A program made the position numbers and the translations under genes. From positions 43,661,241-43,725,240 of the forward strand of contig NC_134399.1 of the NCBI RefSeq assembly GCF_050003625.1: a stretch of DNA of 64,000 nucleotides, given 5' to 3'. Below are positions 22,044-33,285 of this stretch, in pieces; within the stretch, counting starts at the first letter, position 1, and each line of letters opens with the position of its first letter. Source of the DNA: Haematobia irritans. Its lineage: Eukaryota > Arthropoda > Insecta > Diptera > Muscidae. Under the pieces are notes generated by a model. That model was given only the letters and a program-made list of their open reading frames with translations, was not told the DNA's origin and searched no databases.

Positions 22044-22358
22044 AGGAAATACAATACACAAAAGAAAGATGGGAAATTGGCATGCGTCACACCAATATTG
22101 CATTGACGGTGTTGGCCATACATGTTTGTATTTTTTTATTTGTTTTTCGTTTTTTTTTTTTAATGAAAAACTTAATTTTCTTAATGAAACAAAATTTTAA
22201 GCAACAACAAAATCACAGTAATTGTTGTTGACAGTAATTGTTGTTGACTAGAAACAAGACATTGTGTGATCGTTCGCCAATCAGGTGAATTCAGCAATGT
22301 CTTTAAAAATAGATTTCGATTTGTTGGTACATTAGTGTAGTAACAAATCGAAAATTCT
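22044..22358. other. Intron 2, unassigned
   Basis: About 315 bp without a gene. AAAGATGGGAAATTGGC here reappears inverted near 32110-32135 (GCCAATTTCCCATCTTCC). Homopolymer runs otherwise. Confidence 0.4.
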
Positions 22359-22541
22359 AAAAAAAAATAATAAGATTAGGGGATTGTAAAGTTATACGAA
22401 AAATGGTTCAATTTGGGAAGAATAATTCTCGTATGTAAATTTCATAAGAAATTAACATAAAGAACCAAATTGAATCATCTCACCCGGCCAGATCTCGCTA
22501 AAGACTGTGGAACTGTGAAGTGGCCAACACTGAAACATATA

Positions 22542-23889
22542 CACTGTTAGAAAAATATGTTTTTCATATGTTTCGATATAAACAAAATGTGTTTCGGGCA
22601 CAATTTTTAAACACAATATATTTAAGTGCAAACATGTAATGTTCTCAAACTAACACTAAATGTTTGGAACACATATGTTAATATGTTAGAATATATTATG
22701 TTTGGGGCATGCATGTTTCATAAAAATTATATGTGTGAATGTAAACATATATAAATTTACAAATTTCGAGTAAACATATATATGTTGTGATATTTTATTC
22801 AGAGAGCGAAAGAGAGAGAGAGAGAGAGAGAGTATAGAGAAAGAAATAGAGATAAAAACCGGGAGGGTTGACGAAAGATATCAAATTAACACAGCGAGAG
22901 AATCGAAAGAGAGCAATTTCTGTGAAACCGCTTATATGTTGTTTCGGAAACTGCTTTATGATAAGGACAAAAAGTTTATACGCTTAAGTCTAAATATTAT
23001 TTAAATTAATTCTAAATATTATTTAATTTGTGTATATTATAAAATTATTTATGTATGTTTATACTCGACCCCACGTTCTTCCTTTGTTAGAGTTTTTGAA
23101 TTCCTTCCAAAATATCAAACTTTTATACCAAAACCAGTTTTTTATTACAAAATTGTTATTTTTGCAATAAAAAAATCATATTTTATCCAAAAGCTCAGTC
23201 CATTTCGTTTATATCAAGCACTGTTTCTGACTGTAAATCTTTAATAAACCACATTTCGAAGTTTCATTATAAAAATTTAATATAATATAAATATAAATGC
23301 GTAAATTAAAAAAAAAACAATTGGTGTTTGGTCGGAGCAGGGATTGAACCCACGACCCTTTGCATGTACGGCAGACATGCTAACCACTGCTCCACGTTGC
23401 CAACACATGTATGTTTCTGTTAAATAATGTTATGTTTGCATGGGCTCGTGGGCGCTGCAAACTATGCTATATAAATGTAACTTATAACGATAATTGTCTT
23501 CTGGTGACTATAACAGCTACGTAGCTCAGTGGTAGTGTGTTGGCTTACAAACTGTATGGTCCTCGGTTCGATTCTCCGTCCAGGCGAAAGGTAAAATTTA
23601 AAAAAATTATAAAATTGAATAATTTCTTCAACATTATTTGTATTACAGAAAAAGGTGCCAAGAACTAAAAAATTTCGTGGAAGTGAAAATTATGTTAGGG
23701 AATGAGCACAATCTTCTTTGGGGAAAATTCTTCCAAGCATATAATATTTTTGGCTCAAAATGCTTCCAAAAATAGAATATGTTCACATAAAACAAACATA
23801 TTAATGTTTCGGCAGTATCCAATAATATATGTGCTTCCTGCAAAATATGTTTGGAACATATGTTAGAGAGGCGATTTTTTTTGAGGGTG
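22542..23889 (+). mobile_element. M2 element, 1348 bp (duplication unit 1)
   Basis: It starts CACTGTTAGAAAAATATG and ends TTTTTTTTGAGGGTG, TA-flanked. It is shorter than the 1797-bp copy by internal deletion. The T3 module is near 23326-23400 (minus) and T2 near 23516-23586 (plus; A box TAGCTCAGTGG, B box GGTTCGATTC). Confidence 0.82.
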
Positions 23890-24005
23890 TATGTATAGTA
23901 GGCTTGCGAGATGGGTTCTGGCATTTTCTTTTCAGTAACTTAATGATGTCAATTCCCTTAATCTTCCTGTCCAATAAGCTCGAATAAATATTGTAATAAT
24001 TTCTA

Positions 24006-24541
24006 CACGGATGAAAAAGACTGTTTTTCATATGTTTGGCTATAAACATTATATGTTTGGAACACAAATTTTTAAACACAATATTTTTGAGTGCAAGCAT
24101 ATAATGTTCATAAGCTAGCATAACATGTTTGGGACATATATGTTAATATGTTAGAACATATTATGTTTGGGACATAAAATGTTTGTAAATATAATATGCT
24201 TGGATGCCAACATATATTAATTTAGAAATAGCCTATAAACATATATGTGTTTAGTAGCTTGGAGCGCTATTTAACAGGGAGCGATATTGAATTAAGTTGG
24301 CGGTTGTTGCTTGTTATTACAAAATTAACATTTTATTTTTACTTGGGCAATTGATCAGCTACTTCTTTGATCCTCACAAACTGTGTGGTCCGCTGTTCGA
24401 ATCCCCGTCCGGCAAAAGGTAAAATTAAAATAAAAAAAATCATAAAATTGAATAATTTCTTCTACAATGTTTGTATTACAGAAAAAGGTGCTAAGAACTA
24501 AAAAATCTCGTGGAAGTGAGAAAGATGTCGGGGAATATACA
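24006..24541 (-). mobile_element. M1 element, truncated at the duplication junction
   Basis: It starts CACGGATGAAAAAGACTG after TA and carries module T1 near 24345-24420. It stops abruptly at ATATACAAT where unit 2 begins. Confidence 0.8.
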
Positions 24542-24725
24542 ATAAAAAAAATAATAAGATTAGGGGATTGTAAAGTTATACGAAAAATGGTTCAATTTGG
24601 GAAGAATAATTCTCGTATGTAAATTTCATAAGAAATTAACATAAAGAACCAAATTGAATCATCTCACCCGGCCAGATCTCGCTAAAGACTGTGGAACTGT
24701 GAAGTGGCCAACACTGAAACATATA

Positions 24726-26074
24726 CACTGTTAGAAAAATATGTTTTTCATATGTTTCGATATAAACAAAATGTGTTTCGGGCACAATTTTTAAACACAA
24801 TATATTTAAGTGCAAACATGTAATGTTCTCAAACTAACACTAAATGTTTGGAACACATATGTTAATATGTTAGAATATATTATGTTTGGGGCATGCATGT
24901 TTCATAAAAATTATATGTGTGAATGTAAACATATATAAATTTACAAATTTCGAGTAAACATATATATGTTGTGATATTTTATTCAGAGAGCGAAAGAGAG
25001 AGAGAGAGAGAGAGAGTATAGAGAAAGAAATAGAGATAAAAACCGGGAGGGTTGACGAAAGATATCAAATTAACACAGCGAGAGAATCGAAAGAGAGCAA
25101 TTTCTGTGAAACCGCTTATATGTTGTTTCGGAAACTGCTTTATGATAAGGACAAAAAGTTTATACGCTTAAGTCTAAATATTATTTAAATTAATTCTAAA
25201 TATTATTTAATTTGTGTATATTATAAAATTATTTATGTATGTTTATACTCGACCCCACGTTCTTCCTTTGTTAGAGTTTTTGAATTCCTTCCAAAATATC
25301 AAACTTTTATACCAAAACCAGTTTTTTATTACAAAATTGTTATTTTTGCAATAAAAAAATCATATTTTATCCAAAAGCTCAGTCCATTTCGTTTATATCA
25401 AGCACTGTTTCTGACTGTAAATCTTTAATAAACCACATTTCGAAGTTTCATTATAAAAATTTAATATAATATAAATATAAATGCGTAAATTAAAAAAAAA
25501 AACAATTGGTGTTTGGTCGGAGCAGGGATTGAACCCACGACCCTTTGCATGTACGGCAGACATGCTAACCACTGCTCCACGTTGCCAACACATGTATGTT
25601 TCTGTTAAATAATGTTATGTTTGCATGGGCTCGTGGGCGCTGCAAACTATGCTATATAAATGTAACTTATAACGATAATTGTCTTCTGGTGACTATAACA
25701 GCTACGTAGCTCAGTGGTAGTGTGTTGGCTTACAAACTGTATGGTCCTCGGTTCGATTCTCCGTCCAGGCGAAAGGTAAAATTTAAAAAAATTATAAAAT
25801 TGAATAATTTCTTCAACATTATTTGTATTACAGAAAAAGGTGCCAAGAACTAAAAAATTTCGTGGAAGTGAAAATTATGTTAGGGAATGAGCACAATCTT
25901 CTTTGGGGAAAATTCTTCCAAGCATATAATATTTTTGGCTCAAAATGCTTCCAAAAATAGAATATGTTCACATAAAACAAACATATTAATGTTTCGGCAG
26001 TATCCAATAATATATGTGCTTCCTGCAAAATATGTTTGGAACATATGTTAGAGAGGCGATTTTTTTTGAGGGTG
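24726..26074 (+). mobile_element. M2 element (duplication unit 2)
   Basis: Duplicate of 22542-23889 including both tRNA-like modules (about 25511-25585 and 25701-25771). Confidence 0.85.
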
Positions 26075-26190
26075 TATGTATAGTAGGCTTGCGAGATGGG
26101 TTCTGGCATTTTCTTTTCAGTAACTTAATGATGTCAATTCCCTTAATCTTCCTGTCCAATAAGCTCGAATAAATATTGTAATAATTTCTA

Positions 26191-27162
26191 CACGGATGAA
26201 AAAGACTGTTTTTCATATGTTTGGCTATAAACATTATATGTTTGGAACACAAATTTTTAAACACAATATTTTTGAGTGCAAGCATATAATGTTCATAAGC
26301 TAGCATAACATGTTTGGGACATATATGTTAATATGTTAGAACATATTATGTTTGGGACATAAAATGTTTGTAAATATAATATGCTTGGATGCCAACATAT
26401 ATTAATTTAGAAATAGCCTATAAACATATATGTGTTTAGTAGCTTGGAGCGCTATTTAACAGGGAGCGATATTGAATTAAGTTGGCGGTTGTTGCTTGTT
26501 ATTACAAAATTAACATTTTATTTTTACTTGGGCAATTGATCAGCTACTTCTTTGATCCTCACAAACTGTGTGGTCCGCTGTTCGAATCCCCGTCCGGCAA
26601 AAGGTAAAATTAAAATAAAAAAAATCATAAAATTGAATAATTTCTTCTACAATGTTTGTATTACAGAAAAAGGTGCTAAGAACTAAAAAATCTCGTGGAA
26701 GTGAGAAAGATGTCGGGGAATATACAATTGGGCAGAAACAAAATTTTGGGCATTCAGGTCGAAAACCTATGTTGTTAGCACCTATATTACCTGTTTATTT
26801 TCATAATTCATTATGATTGTAAATATATAAATAAATAAATAAAATTTTGAGCATTGTTTGGGAGAATTTTTTTTAAGCATATAATATTTTTGGGTGCAAA
26901 ATGCTTCCAAACATATTATATGGTCACATAATAACATATTGTTTTTAGGAAGACATCATTATTGAATTTGGATGCAAAAATACAAAATGTTTGGAACTTA
27001 GACTACCCAAACATATATTGTTTAGACCAATATGCTTTCAAACATATTATATATTGGTAGAGATCAAACATATAAATGTTTGGGCAATACCCAAAAATGT
27101 ATATGCTTGAAGCAAAATATGTTTGGGAGTATATGTTACAGAAACGATTTTTTGTGAGCGTG
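26191..27162 (-). mobile_element. M1 element, 972 bp, complete, TA-flanked
   Basis: It starts CACGGATGAAAAAGACTG after TA (26189-26190) and ends CGATTTTTTGTGAGCGTG before TA (27163-27164). Module T1 is on the plus strand near 26531-26605 (B box GTTCGAATCCCC). Confidence 0.85.
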
Positions 27163-27213
27163 TAGTTTAAATGATTTGGACATTGAACCAGCCTACATTG
27201 ATGAATTAGTTGA

Positions 27214-28326
27214 CCTGTAGACGGGTCGACAGGTGGCGACACTCTGACAAGTCGAACTTTTTCTAAGGTAACGACATCAAAAGGAGGTAATCCCTCACGA
27301 AAGAGATTCAAGGAACGCAGAAATGCTTTGTTTATCCTAAAGAAGTTAGGATCAGTCGACCCAAGCACGCTGTCGGCTAAACAAAGCGATTCCTTAAAAT
27401 GGGCTCAAGGAATTCTTGAGACTGGAAAAAGGGAACGATCGCCGGATGAGCTGCCATCCTCCAAAAGGGATCAAAGATCGTTTGCCTCAGTTGCTAAAGA
27501 TAGCCTTGTGATGGCTATCATTAATAAAGGAGCATTGGACGGTATGGTTCCAAAGCAAAAATGGGGGGAAATTGAGAATGCTCTGTCTGTCGTCTACTCA
27601 CAGGTGCTGGAAAAGTTTCCCGGCCCAGATCCTCGACACCAAGAGGCTGGTTGGTATCAAGGACGATTTAAGCTAGTCGCATTTGAGGACCAGAGGTCTA
27701 TAGAATGTTTTAAAGCTGCTCTGATACTAATTGGTGAAGTTTGGGAAGGAGCTGCTCTAGAGTTAGTCGAGAAGAAAGACATACCGGCTAGACCTAGAGC
27801 ACATGCCTGGATACCTGCAAACCCTTCTGACCCTGAATCTATTTTAAATAGACTGAAACGATGCAATCCAGATCTTCCAACAGCTGATTGGAAGGTTGGC
27901 CGTTTGGATGAAGTGGATGGACCAAGACGGCATGCAGTGTTTATATTGAACACTCAGTCTTTGCCACATCTGGCAAAGTCCCAGGGCCGTGTATGTTATG
28001 GCTTTCATTATATCCAAATGAAGGTGTATAAAAACGATCAGCTAAAGGATTCAGAAATGGACAAGCCTCTGTCTGAATCAGAAGTAAGCGGATCCTCTTG
28101 CGAAGTCGAGGGAGATACCAAAGTTGAAGACATGGATAGATACCGTATGCGTGAGGAGGCTTCTATTGCCTCAGAACTCACCAAAGTCGAACCTATGGTT
28201 ATTGCGAGAGTCACCGATATCTCTGAAGAGGACATTCTTGATGACTCGATTGAAGCGGCTGATGTGACGGTTGTTGAAAATCTCGATGGTCCTACGGATC
28301 CTCCAGATAAATCTTCATCATTGTAA
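27214..28326 (+). pseudogene. LINE ORF1, 5'-truncated
   Basis: The frame opens after a TGA at 27211 and has no ATG at its head; copy 3 shows the missing start (MQRISKSSTGLL). The central part, PRAHAWIPANPSDPESILNR and ADWKVGRLDEVDGPRRHAVF, resembles the DUF4780-like region of ORF1 proteins from such LINEs. The C-terminus is acidic and Ser-rich. It overlaps ORF2 by 41 bp in a different frame. An RNA-binding role in the retrotransposon particle is known for such ORF1 proteins; here the protein would lack its N-terminus. Confidence 0.8.
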
Positions 28327-31300
28327 GGCTGCATGTGCTGCCTTAAAAGTTCTCCTGATGAAAGGGGACATAGACATAGTTCTTGTTCAAGAACCATATG
28401 TTTATAGAAACAAAATATGTGAATTAAGTACTCCGGGGTTCAAACTATTGCAGTATACTGGTAATGATGTAATTCGAGCCTGTATAATTGCTAAAAACGA
28501 GCTTAACTTGTTTCTGCTTCCTTCAATGTGCAATGCAGACACTGTCGTTGCCAATTTAGAAATAGCCAAATGCAAATATTGGGTATCTTCGGTCTATATG
28601 GGACATGACAGGGAGATGCCTCCATGTGCCGTTAAGACCTTAGTTGAGGAGTCACTGAAAACAAAGACGAAACTCATTATGGGATGCGATGCGAATGCGC
28701 ATCATAGTATTTGGGGAAGTAGTGATACTAATGCAAGGGGAGAGTCGCTAATAGAGTTTATTTTGCGTACTAATCTGGTAGTTTGCAACAAGGGAGATGC
28801 CCCAACCTTTGTCACTAAAAACAGGCAAGAGGTTTTGGACATCACCTTGGCGTCGCAAGAACTGAATGAAATGATATCTGAGTGGCATGTTTTAAGTGAA
28901 CACAGCTTCTCAGATCATCGCTGCATCAGTTTCAAATTTGATGTTCATATCACCAAGACCATATTTTCGCCAAATGTTAGGAAAGCTGACTGGAATAGGT
29001 ATAGGGAATCGTTCAATATGATGATACCGGAAATAACAGAGACAAATATGAGAAATGTGCAAGATATCGAACACGCAGTGGAGCGGATTACTAAGGCCTT
29101 CAACATCTCACTGAAAGCTGCATGCCCTAGAGGAAAGCCAAGAGGGAAACATCGACCACCATGGTGGTCTACGGAATTAAGTAATATGAGGAAATCCTGC
29201 AGGAAGCTCTTTAACAAGGCAAAGTCCACCAGAGCCCCTGAGGACTGGGACGCTTACAAGAGGAATCTGAGAGGATACAAGCGAGAACTGAGAAAGGCTC
29301 AGCATAACTCTTGGAATGACTACTGCAGCAGTATTGAGAATACGTCCGAGGCTTCCAGACTACGGAAGGTTCTAGCATCCACCAACTCCGCTCCAGGTTT
29401 CATTAAAACATCGGAGGGAAATTGGACAACGTCCAGTGAGGAGACGCTGGAGGTACTATTGGACACACATTTTCCTGGAAATCAGACGGTTGAACCATGT
29501 ACTGGCGGTGCCACAGTTGCTCAGCGGTCGTTTCCTGTCGAGGAAATTGTATCGGAAACTAGAATAAGATGGGCGCTAAATAACTTTGGACCATTCAAAT
29601 CCCCCGGACCTGATGGAATTACTCCGGCGGAGTTACAAGCTGTAACTGACAAAATTATCCCCTGGTTGTCAGTAATATATAAAGGATGTATCAACTTATC
29701 ATACATCCCAGGAAAGTGGAGGGAAACAAAAGTCGTTTTCATACCTAAAGCGGGAAAAGCCTCTCACTCGAGGGCGAAGGATTTCCGACCAATCAGCTTA
29801 TCCTCATTCCTACTTAAGACTCTGGAGAGGATGATAGATATTTATCTTAGAACTAGCATCGATTCAAGGTTGTTCTCGAAAGGACAGCATGCATACTCGA
29901 AGGGCAGGTCTACTGAGACCGCACTACATGAACTAGTCAGCTTTATTGAAAGCTCACTATCTGTCAAAGAATACACAATCGTGGCGTTTCTAGACATCGA
30001 AGGGGCGTTCAATAATGTCCATCCGAGCTCGATATTAAATGGACTGACAACTCTGAATGTTGATCCATGTATACTCAGGCTGTTAGACGAACTGCTAATG
30101 AAGAGACGTATTTCAGCCACACTAGGACAAGCAAACATACAAAGGTATGTGAACAGAGGCACTCCCCAAGGAGGAGTTCTATCACCTCTTCTTTGGAATG
30201 TTGCTATAAATAGCCTTCTGGTTACTCTAGAAAAAGAAAGGATTAAAGTGGTGGCATACGCAGATGATGTGGCTCTGGCAGTCAGGGGAAAATTCCCATC
30301 CACAATCAGAGATATTATTCAGAGGGCCCTCCGGATGACTGAGAAATGGTCGAAAGACAATGGTCTTGGGGTAAATCCTGCAAAGACAGAATTAGTCATG
30401 TACTGCAACGATCGCAAAACTCCCACGGTTAGGCCTATTTCCTTAGGGGGTATTGAAATTCCCTTTGGTGAATGTGCAAAATACCTTGGCGTTATTTTGG
30501 ACAGGAAGCTGAACTTTAAGCTTAATATTGAAGAAAGGGCGAGAAAGGCAACTGTAGCTTTGTACTCATGCAAAAAGGCAATAGGAAAAAAGTGGGGACT
30601 GAAACCAAAAATTGTGCATTGGCTATACACGGCAGTGGTTAGACCTATAATGCTATATGGTGTTGTAGTCTGGTGGCCGGCACTTCAGAAACCGACTTGT
30701 TTAGATAAAGTTCAGCGTATGGCGTGTTTGTGTATTTCAGGCGCATTCAGCAAGACAGGAACAAATTCCCTTAATGTCGTGCTGCATCTATTGCCTTTAG
30801 ACATTTTGGCCAAACAGTCAGCTGCAACAACGGCTGTGCGGTTGCGCGAACTATCGCTGTGGTCGGAAAAAGGTTACGGTCACAGTTCTGTCCTCAAAAT
30901 AATGCCAGATGTGCCTAACGTAGTGGATTACACTTTGGCGAGTCCACTTTTCGACAAGAAGTTTGAGACTCTAATCCCCAACAGTGAGGCGTGGTGCACA
31001 CAGACCCCGGGGAATAAAGAATATATAGATTTCTACACTGATGGCTCCAAATTGGATGGACAAGTGGGGTTCGGAGTATATTCTAATGATCTGGAACTTC
31101 GAATAGCGAAAAGATTACCTAATCACTGTAGTGTTTTTCAGGCTGAAATATTAGCAATAAGAGAGGTGGCGAATTGGCTGAGAAGTAATGTTCCAAAAAA
31201 TGTGGGCATTAATATATACTCAGACAGTCAACCTGCAATAAAATCCTTGGACTCTGTGTTCCTCAACTCGAAAACGGCCATCGACTGCCGCAAATCTCTC

Positions 31301-31876
31301 AATGAGATGGCTGAGCAGTACAATATTCACCTAATATGGGTGCCTGGCCATAGGAACATACCGGGGAACTGCGAAGCGGATGAGTTGGCAAGGCTAGGGA
31401 CTACCTTACATATTCCAGGGGAACTAGAATTTGTTGGTATGCCCCTAGCTACCTGCAAGCTCATGCTACGTGAGAAGGCTGTTATGATGGCAAATGTTCG
31501 ATGGGAGAATTGCAAGGGTTGTAACGACACCAAGCAAATATGGCCCCATTTCAACTTAAACCGCACACTAGATATGCTAATGTTCTCGAGACATCAGATA
31601 TCACTCCTGATATCTGCTATAACGGGTCGCTGCCTGATAGGCGATTTTGCAAAAACTATTGGCGCGAAGTATAATGACTATTGTATGAGCTGTCATGATG
31701 CGGAGGAAAAAGAATCAATTAAACACCTCTTGTGTAAGTGTCCTGCATTTTGTGTAAAGCGCAAGCAACTTTTAGGAGCATATAGCTTCAGATTACTGGC
31801 GGATCTGGAAAACGTTAACTTAAGCAGTCTGCTACTGTTTTTGGAACAATCTGGTTGGTTCAACAAAGAAAAATAA
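28286..31876 (+). CDS. LINE ORF2: endonuclease-reverse transcriptase-RNase H
   Basis: An uninterrupted 1196-residue polyprotein starting at ATG 28286 (MVLRILQINLHHCK). Residues about 5-215 are an APE-type endonuclease (QINLHH, VQEPYVY, GCDANAHHSIWG, FSDHR). About 470-760 are reverse transcriptase (RPISLSSFLLKTLERMID, FLDIEGAFNN near 568, GTPQGGVLSP, YADD near 657). About 910-1030 are RNase H (DFYTDGSKLDG, YSDSQPAIKS, IWVPGHR, CEADELARLG). Near 1133 is a C-x2-C-x10-H-x2-C knuckle. It nicks target DNA and primes reverse transcription there. The start overlaps the end of ORF1 by 41 bp, suggesting coupled translation. The element is 5'-truncated and so probably has no promoter of its own, but the ORF looks undamaged. 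Confidence 0.93.
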   Translation: MVLRILQINLHHCKAACAALKVLLMKGDIDIVLVQEPYVYRNKICELSTPGFKLLQYTGNDVIRACIIAKNELNLFLLPSMCNADTVVANLEIAKCKYWVSSVYMGHDREMPPCAVKTLVEESLKTKTKLIMGCDANAHHSIWGSSDTNARGESLIEFILRTNLVVCNKGDAPTFVTKNRQEVLDITLASQELNEMISEWHVLSEHSFSDHRCISFKFDVHITKTIFSPNVRKADWNRYRESFNMMIPEITETNMRNVQDIEHAVERITKAFNISLKAACPRGKPRGKHRPPWWSTELSNMRKSCRKLFNKAKSTRAPEDWDAYKRNLRGYKRELRKAQHNSWNDYCSSIENTSEASRLRKVLASTNSAPGFIKTSEGNWTTSSEETLEVLLDTHFPGNQTVEPCTGGATVAQRSFPVEEIVSETRIRWALNNFGPFKSPGPDGITPAELQAVTDKIIPWLSVIYKGCINLSYIPGKWRETKVVFIPKAGKASHSRAKDFRPISLSSFLLKTLERMIDIYLRTSIDSRLFSKGQHAYSKGRSTETALHELVSFIESSLSVKEYTIVAFLDIEGAFNNVHPSSILNGLTTLNVDPCILRLLDELLMKRRISATLGQANIQRYVNRGTPQGGVLSPLLWNVAINSLLVTLEKERIKVVAYADDVALAVRGKFPSTIRDIIQRALRMTEKWSKDNGLGVNPAKTELVMYCNDRKTPTVRPISLGGIEIPFGECAKYLGVILDRKLNFKLNIEERARKATVALYSCKKAIGKKWGLKPKIVHWLYTAVVRPIMLYGVVVWWPALQKPTCLDKVQRMACLCISGAFSKTGTNSLNVVLHLLPLDILAKQSAATTAVRLRELSLWSEKGYGHSSVLKIMPDVPNVVDYTLASPLFDKKFETLIPNSEAWCTQTPGNKEYIDFYTDGSKLDGQVGFGVYSNDLELRIAKRLPNHCSVFQAEILAIREVANWLRSNVPKNVGINIYSDSQPAIKSLDSVFLNSKTAIDCRKSLNEMAEQYNIHLIWVPGHRNIPGNCEADELARLGTTLHIPGELEFVGMPLATCKLMLREKAVMMANVRWENCKGCNDTKQIWPHFNLNRTLDMLMFSRHQISLLISAITGRCLIGDFAKTIGAKYNDYCMSCHDAEEKESIKHLLCKCPAFCVKRKQLLGAYSFRLLADLENVNLSSLLLFLEQSGWFNKEK

Positions 31877-32026
31877 TCAAGAAGGTTCAGCGGTTAAAAC
31901 TAGAAGTGCCCATATGTAATAGGTACTTTTAGTTAATGTGGTATCACAATGGACTGAATAGTCTAAGTGAGCCTGAATTTTAATCGGGCTGCCACTTTAA
32001 CCTAACCTAACCTAACCTACATTGAT

Positions 32027-32269
32027 ATCAGGCTAACATAAAAGAAATACATTTTCCCCTTTATGGAAATTTATTTCCTGCACTTAATTTCTTTGATGTG
32101 CTCAGTAGCCAATTTCCCATCTTCCTTTTGTGTATTGTCTTTGATTGAAAGTTAGTCACCTCGGTTGTATGAAGTTTTGTTTTAGCTGCCACATATGCAA
32201 TCATGATTCGATTTCCATCATCTTTTCTTTGCTTCTTTTAAAACCCTACAAAAAAAGTCACCCTCACGT
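32027..32269. other. Intron 2, unassigned
   Basis: AT-rich sequence after the LINE target duplication. It includes a ~30-bp stretch inverted relative to 22050-22080. No gene. Confidence 0.4.
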
Positions 32270-32575
32270 ACACCCTCAAAAAAATCGCTTCTGTAACATA
32301 TGCCTCAAACACATTTTGCTTCAAGCTTATATGTTCTCAGGATTGGTCCAAACAAAATATTATTTGTAGTGTTCAAACATATTATGTTTCACCTTAGGCA
32401 TAGACTGGTAGAAAAAAAAGTTTTAATAAAATTTTCTTTGTGTGTATACATTTTTAAGGCGCCAATTTGTTACTTCCATTTTTTACTTGCAGCATACTCG
32501 CTCGGTCTCCCTTTCTAAACACATATATATTTGTAGGCAAATTCTAAATTTATATATGTTTGGATCCACACTAGG
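32270..32575 (-). repeat. M1/M2-related fragment
   Basis: It starts CACCCTCAAAAAAATCGC after TA and has AAACATATTATGTTTCACC and TATATATGTTTGGATCC, but the middle is foreign and the far end is not a clean terminus. Confidence 0.5.
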
Positions 32576-32690
32576 GCTGTCATTCGGGATCCCGGAGATT
32601 CGGTATTTTAAAATATAGAATCCCGGGATCCCGGGATTTTCTTCGGGATCCCGAAAATTTCGGGATTTTTTCAATATTTTAAGTAATAAC
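32576..32690. repeat. Palindromic CGGGATCCCG cluster
   Basis: TAGGGCTGTCATTCGGG is followed by repeated CCCGGGATCCCGGGATT, CGGGATCCCGAAAA and TTTCGGGATTTTT. The first bases resemble a hAT terminus (CAGGGCTGTCA), but no partner end or target duplication was found. Confidence 0.45.
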
Positions 32691-33087
32691 AATCTACAGC
32701 ACCAAAAAATTGCCATACATTAAACCTATTTAGTTTAATTCAATTTTATTAACAAAAGAACATAAGAGTAAATTAAAACACAATTTCAAATTGCCAACTC
32801 AACAAGAAAAGAAAAACGAAAAATTATGAAAAAAAAAATTTATATCGCTGTGTTATTCAGCAAAACATTTGAAAGATTTTGATTAGATTAGGTGTATTTT
32901 CGTACACTTGTGTTAATCCTTTTGTACATCATGCATGGTTTAAAGTAACTTCTCAAAAATATGAAGGCATCCAAATTTTTAGCAGATAAACGCGATCTTG
33001 TCATATTGTCGACGGACCTTTTATCATTGCCTGAGGACCTTATCGTTTATTTCGATTTTTAAAGAAATTGTGCTTTTTATAGTATCC
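32691..33087. other. Intron 2, unassigned
   Basis: About 400 bp, AT-rich. A 34-codon frame beginning MKASKFLADKRDLVILSTDL ends at a TAA near 33061; I do not recognise it and give it little weight. Confidence 0.35.
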
Positions 33088-33285
33088 CGTGTAAAAATTG
33101 AGAGATTTAATCATGTCTAATAATATCAAAGTATATATAGTTATATCTGCTCAGATAGGGTTGTATATATAAATAGATCTACGGAGATGTGTTATGTATA
33201 GTGTTATATATGATTAGATCTCATTCGAGATCTCATTATATATGTTGTTATATCTATTTATATCAGTCATATCTGGTAAGATCTA

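Larger units (their letters stand above)
22359..26727 (+). repeat. Tandem duplication, two units of about 2184 bp
   Basis: Unit 1 (22359-24542) and unit 2 (24543-26727) appear base-identical by eye, apart from one-base length differences in poly-A runs. Each unit holds the start of TAATAAGATTAGGGG, an M2 element and an inverted M1. In unit 1 the M1 is cut at ATATACAAT and joined to the start of unit 2; unit 2 continues into the complete M1. Confidence 0.92.
27203..32016 (+). mobile_element. LOA/R1-type LINE, copy 2 (5'-truncated, ORF2 intact)
   Basis: 4814 bp. CTACATTGAT is duplicated exactly at 27193-27202 and 32017-32026. The 5' end lies inside ORF1 relative to copy 3 (truncated). The 3' end is CCACTTTAACCTAACC plus further CCTAA units. 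It is inserted antisense in lobo intron 2. Confidence 0.93.

Noticed and set aside
22801..22832. (GA)n tract as a promoter GAGA site
   Set aside because: It is a fixed part of M2-related repeats and not near a gene start.
23643..24121. Overlapping minus ORFs of 93 and 106 codons, repeated identically at 25828-26306
   Set aside because: They lie across M2 and M1 ends; duplication explains the identity, and there are no protein features.
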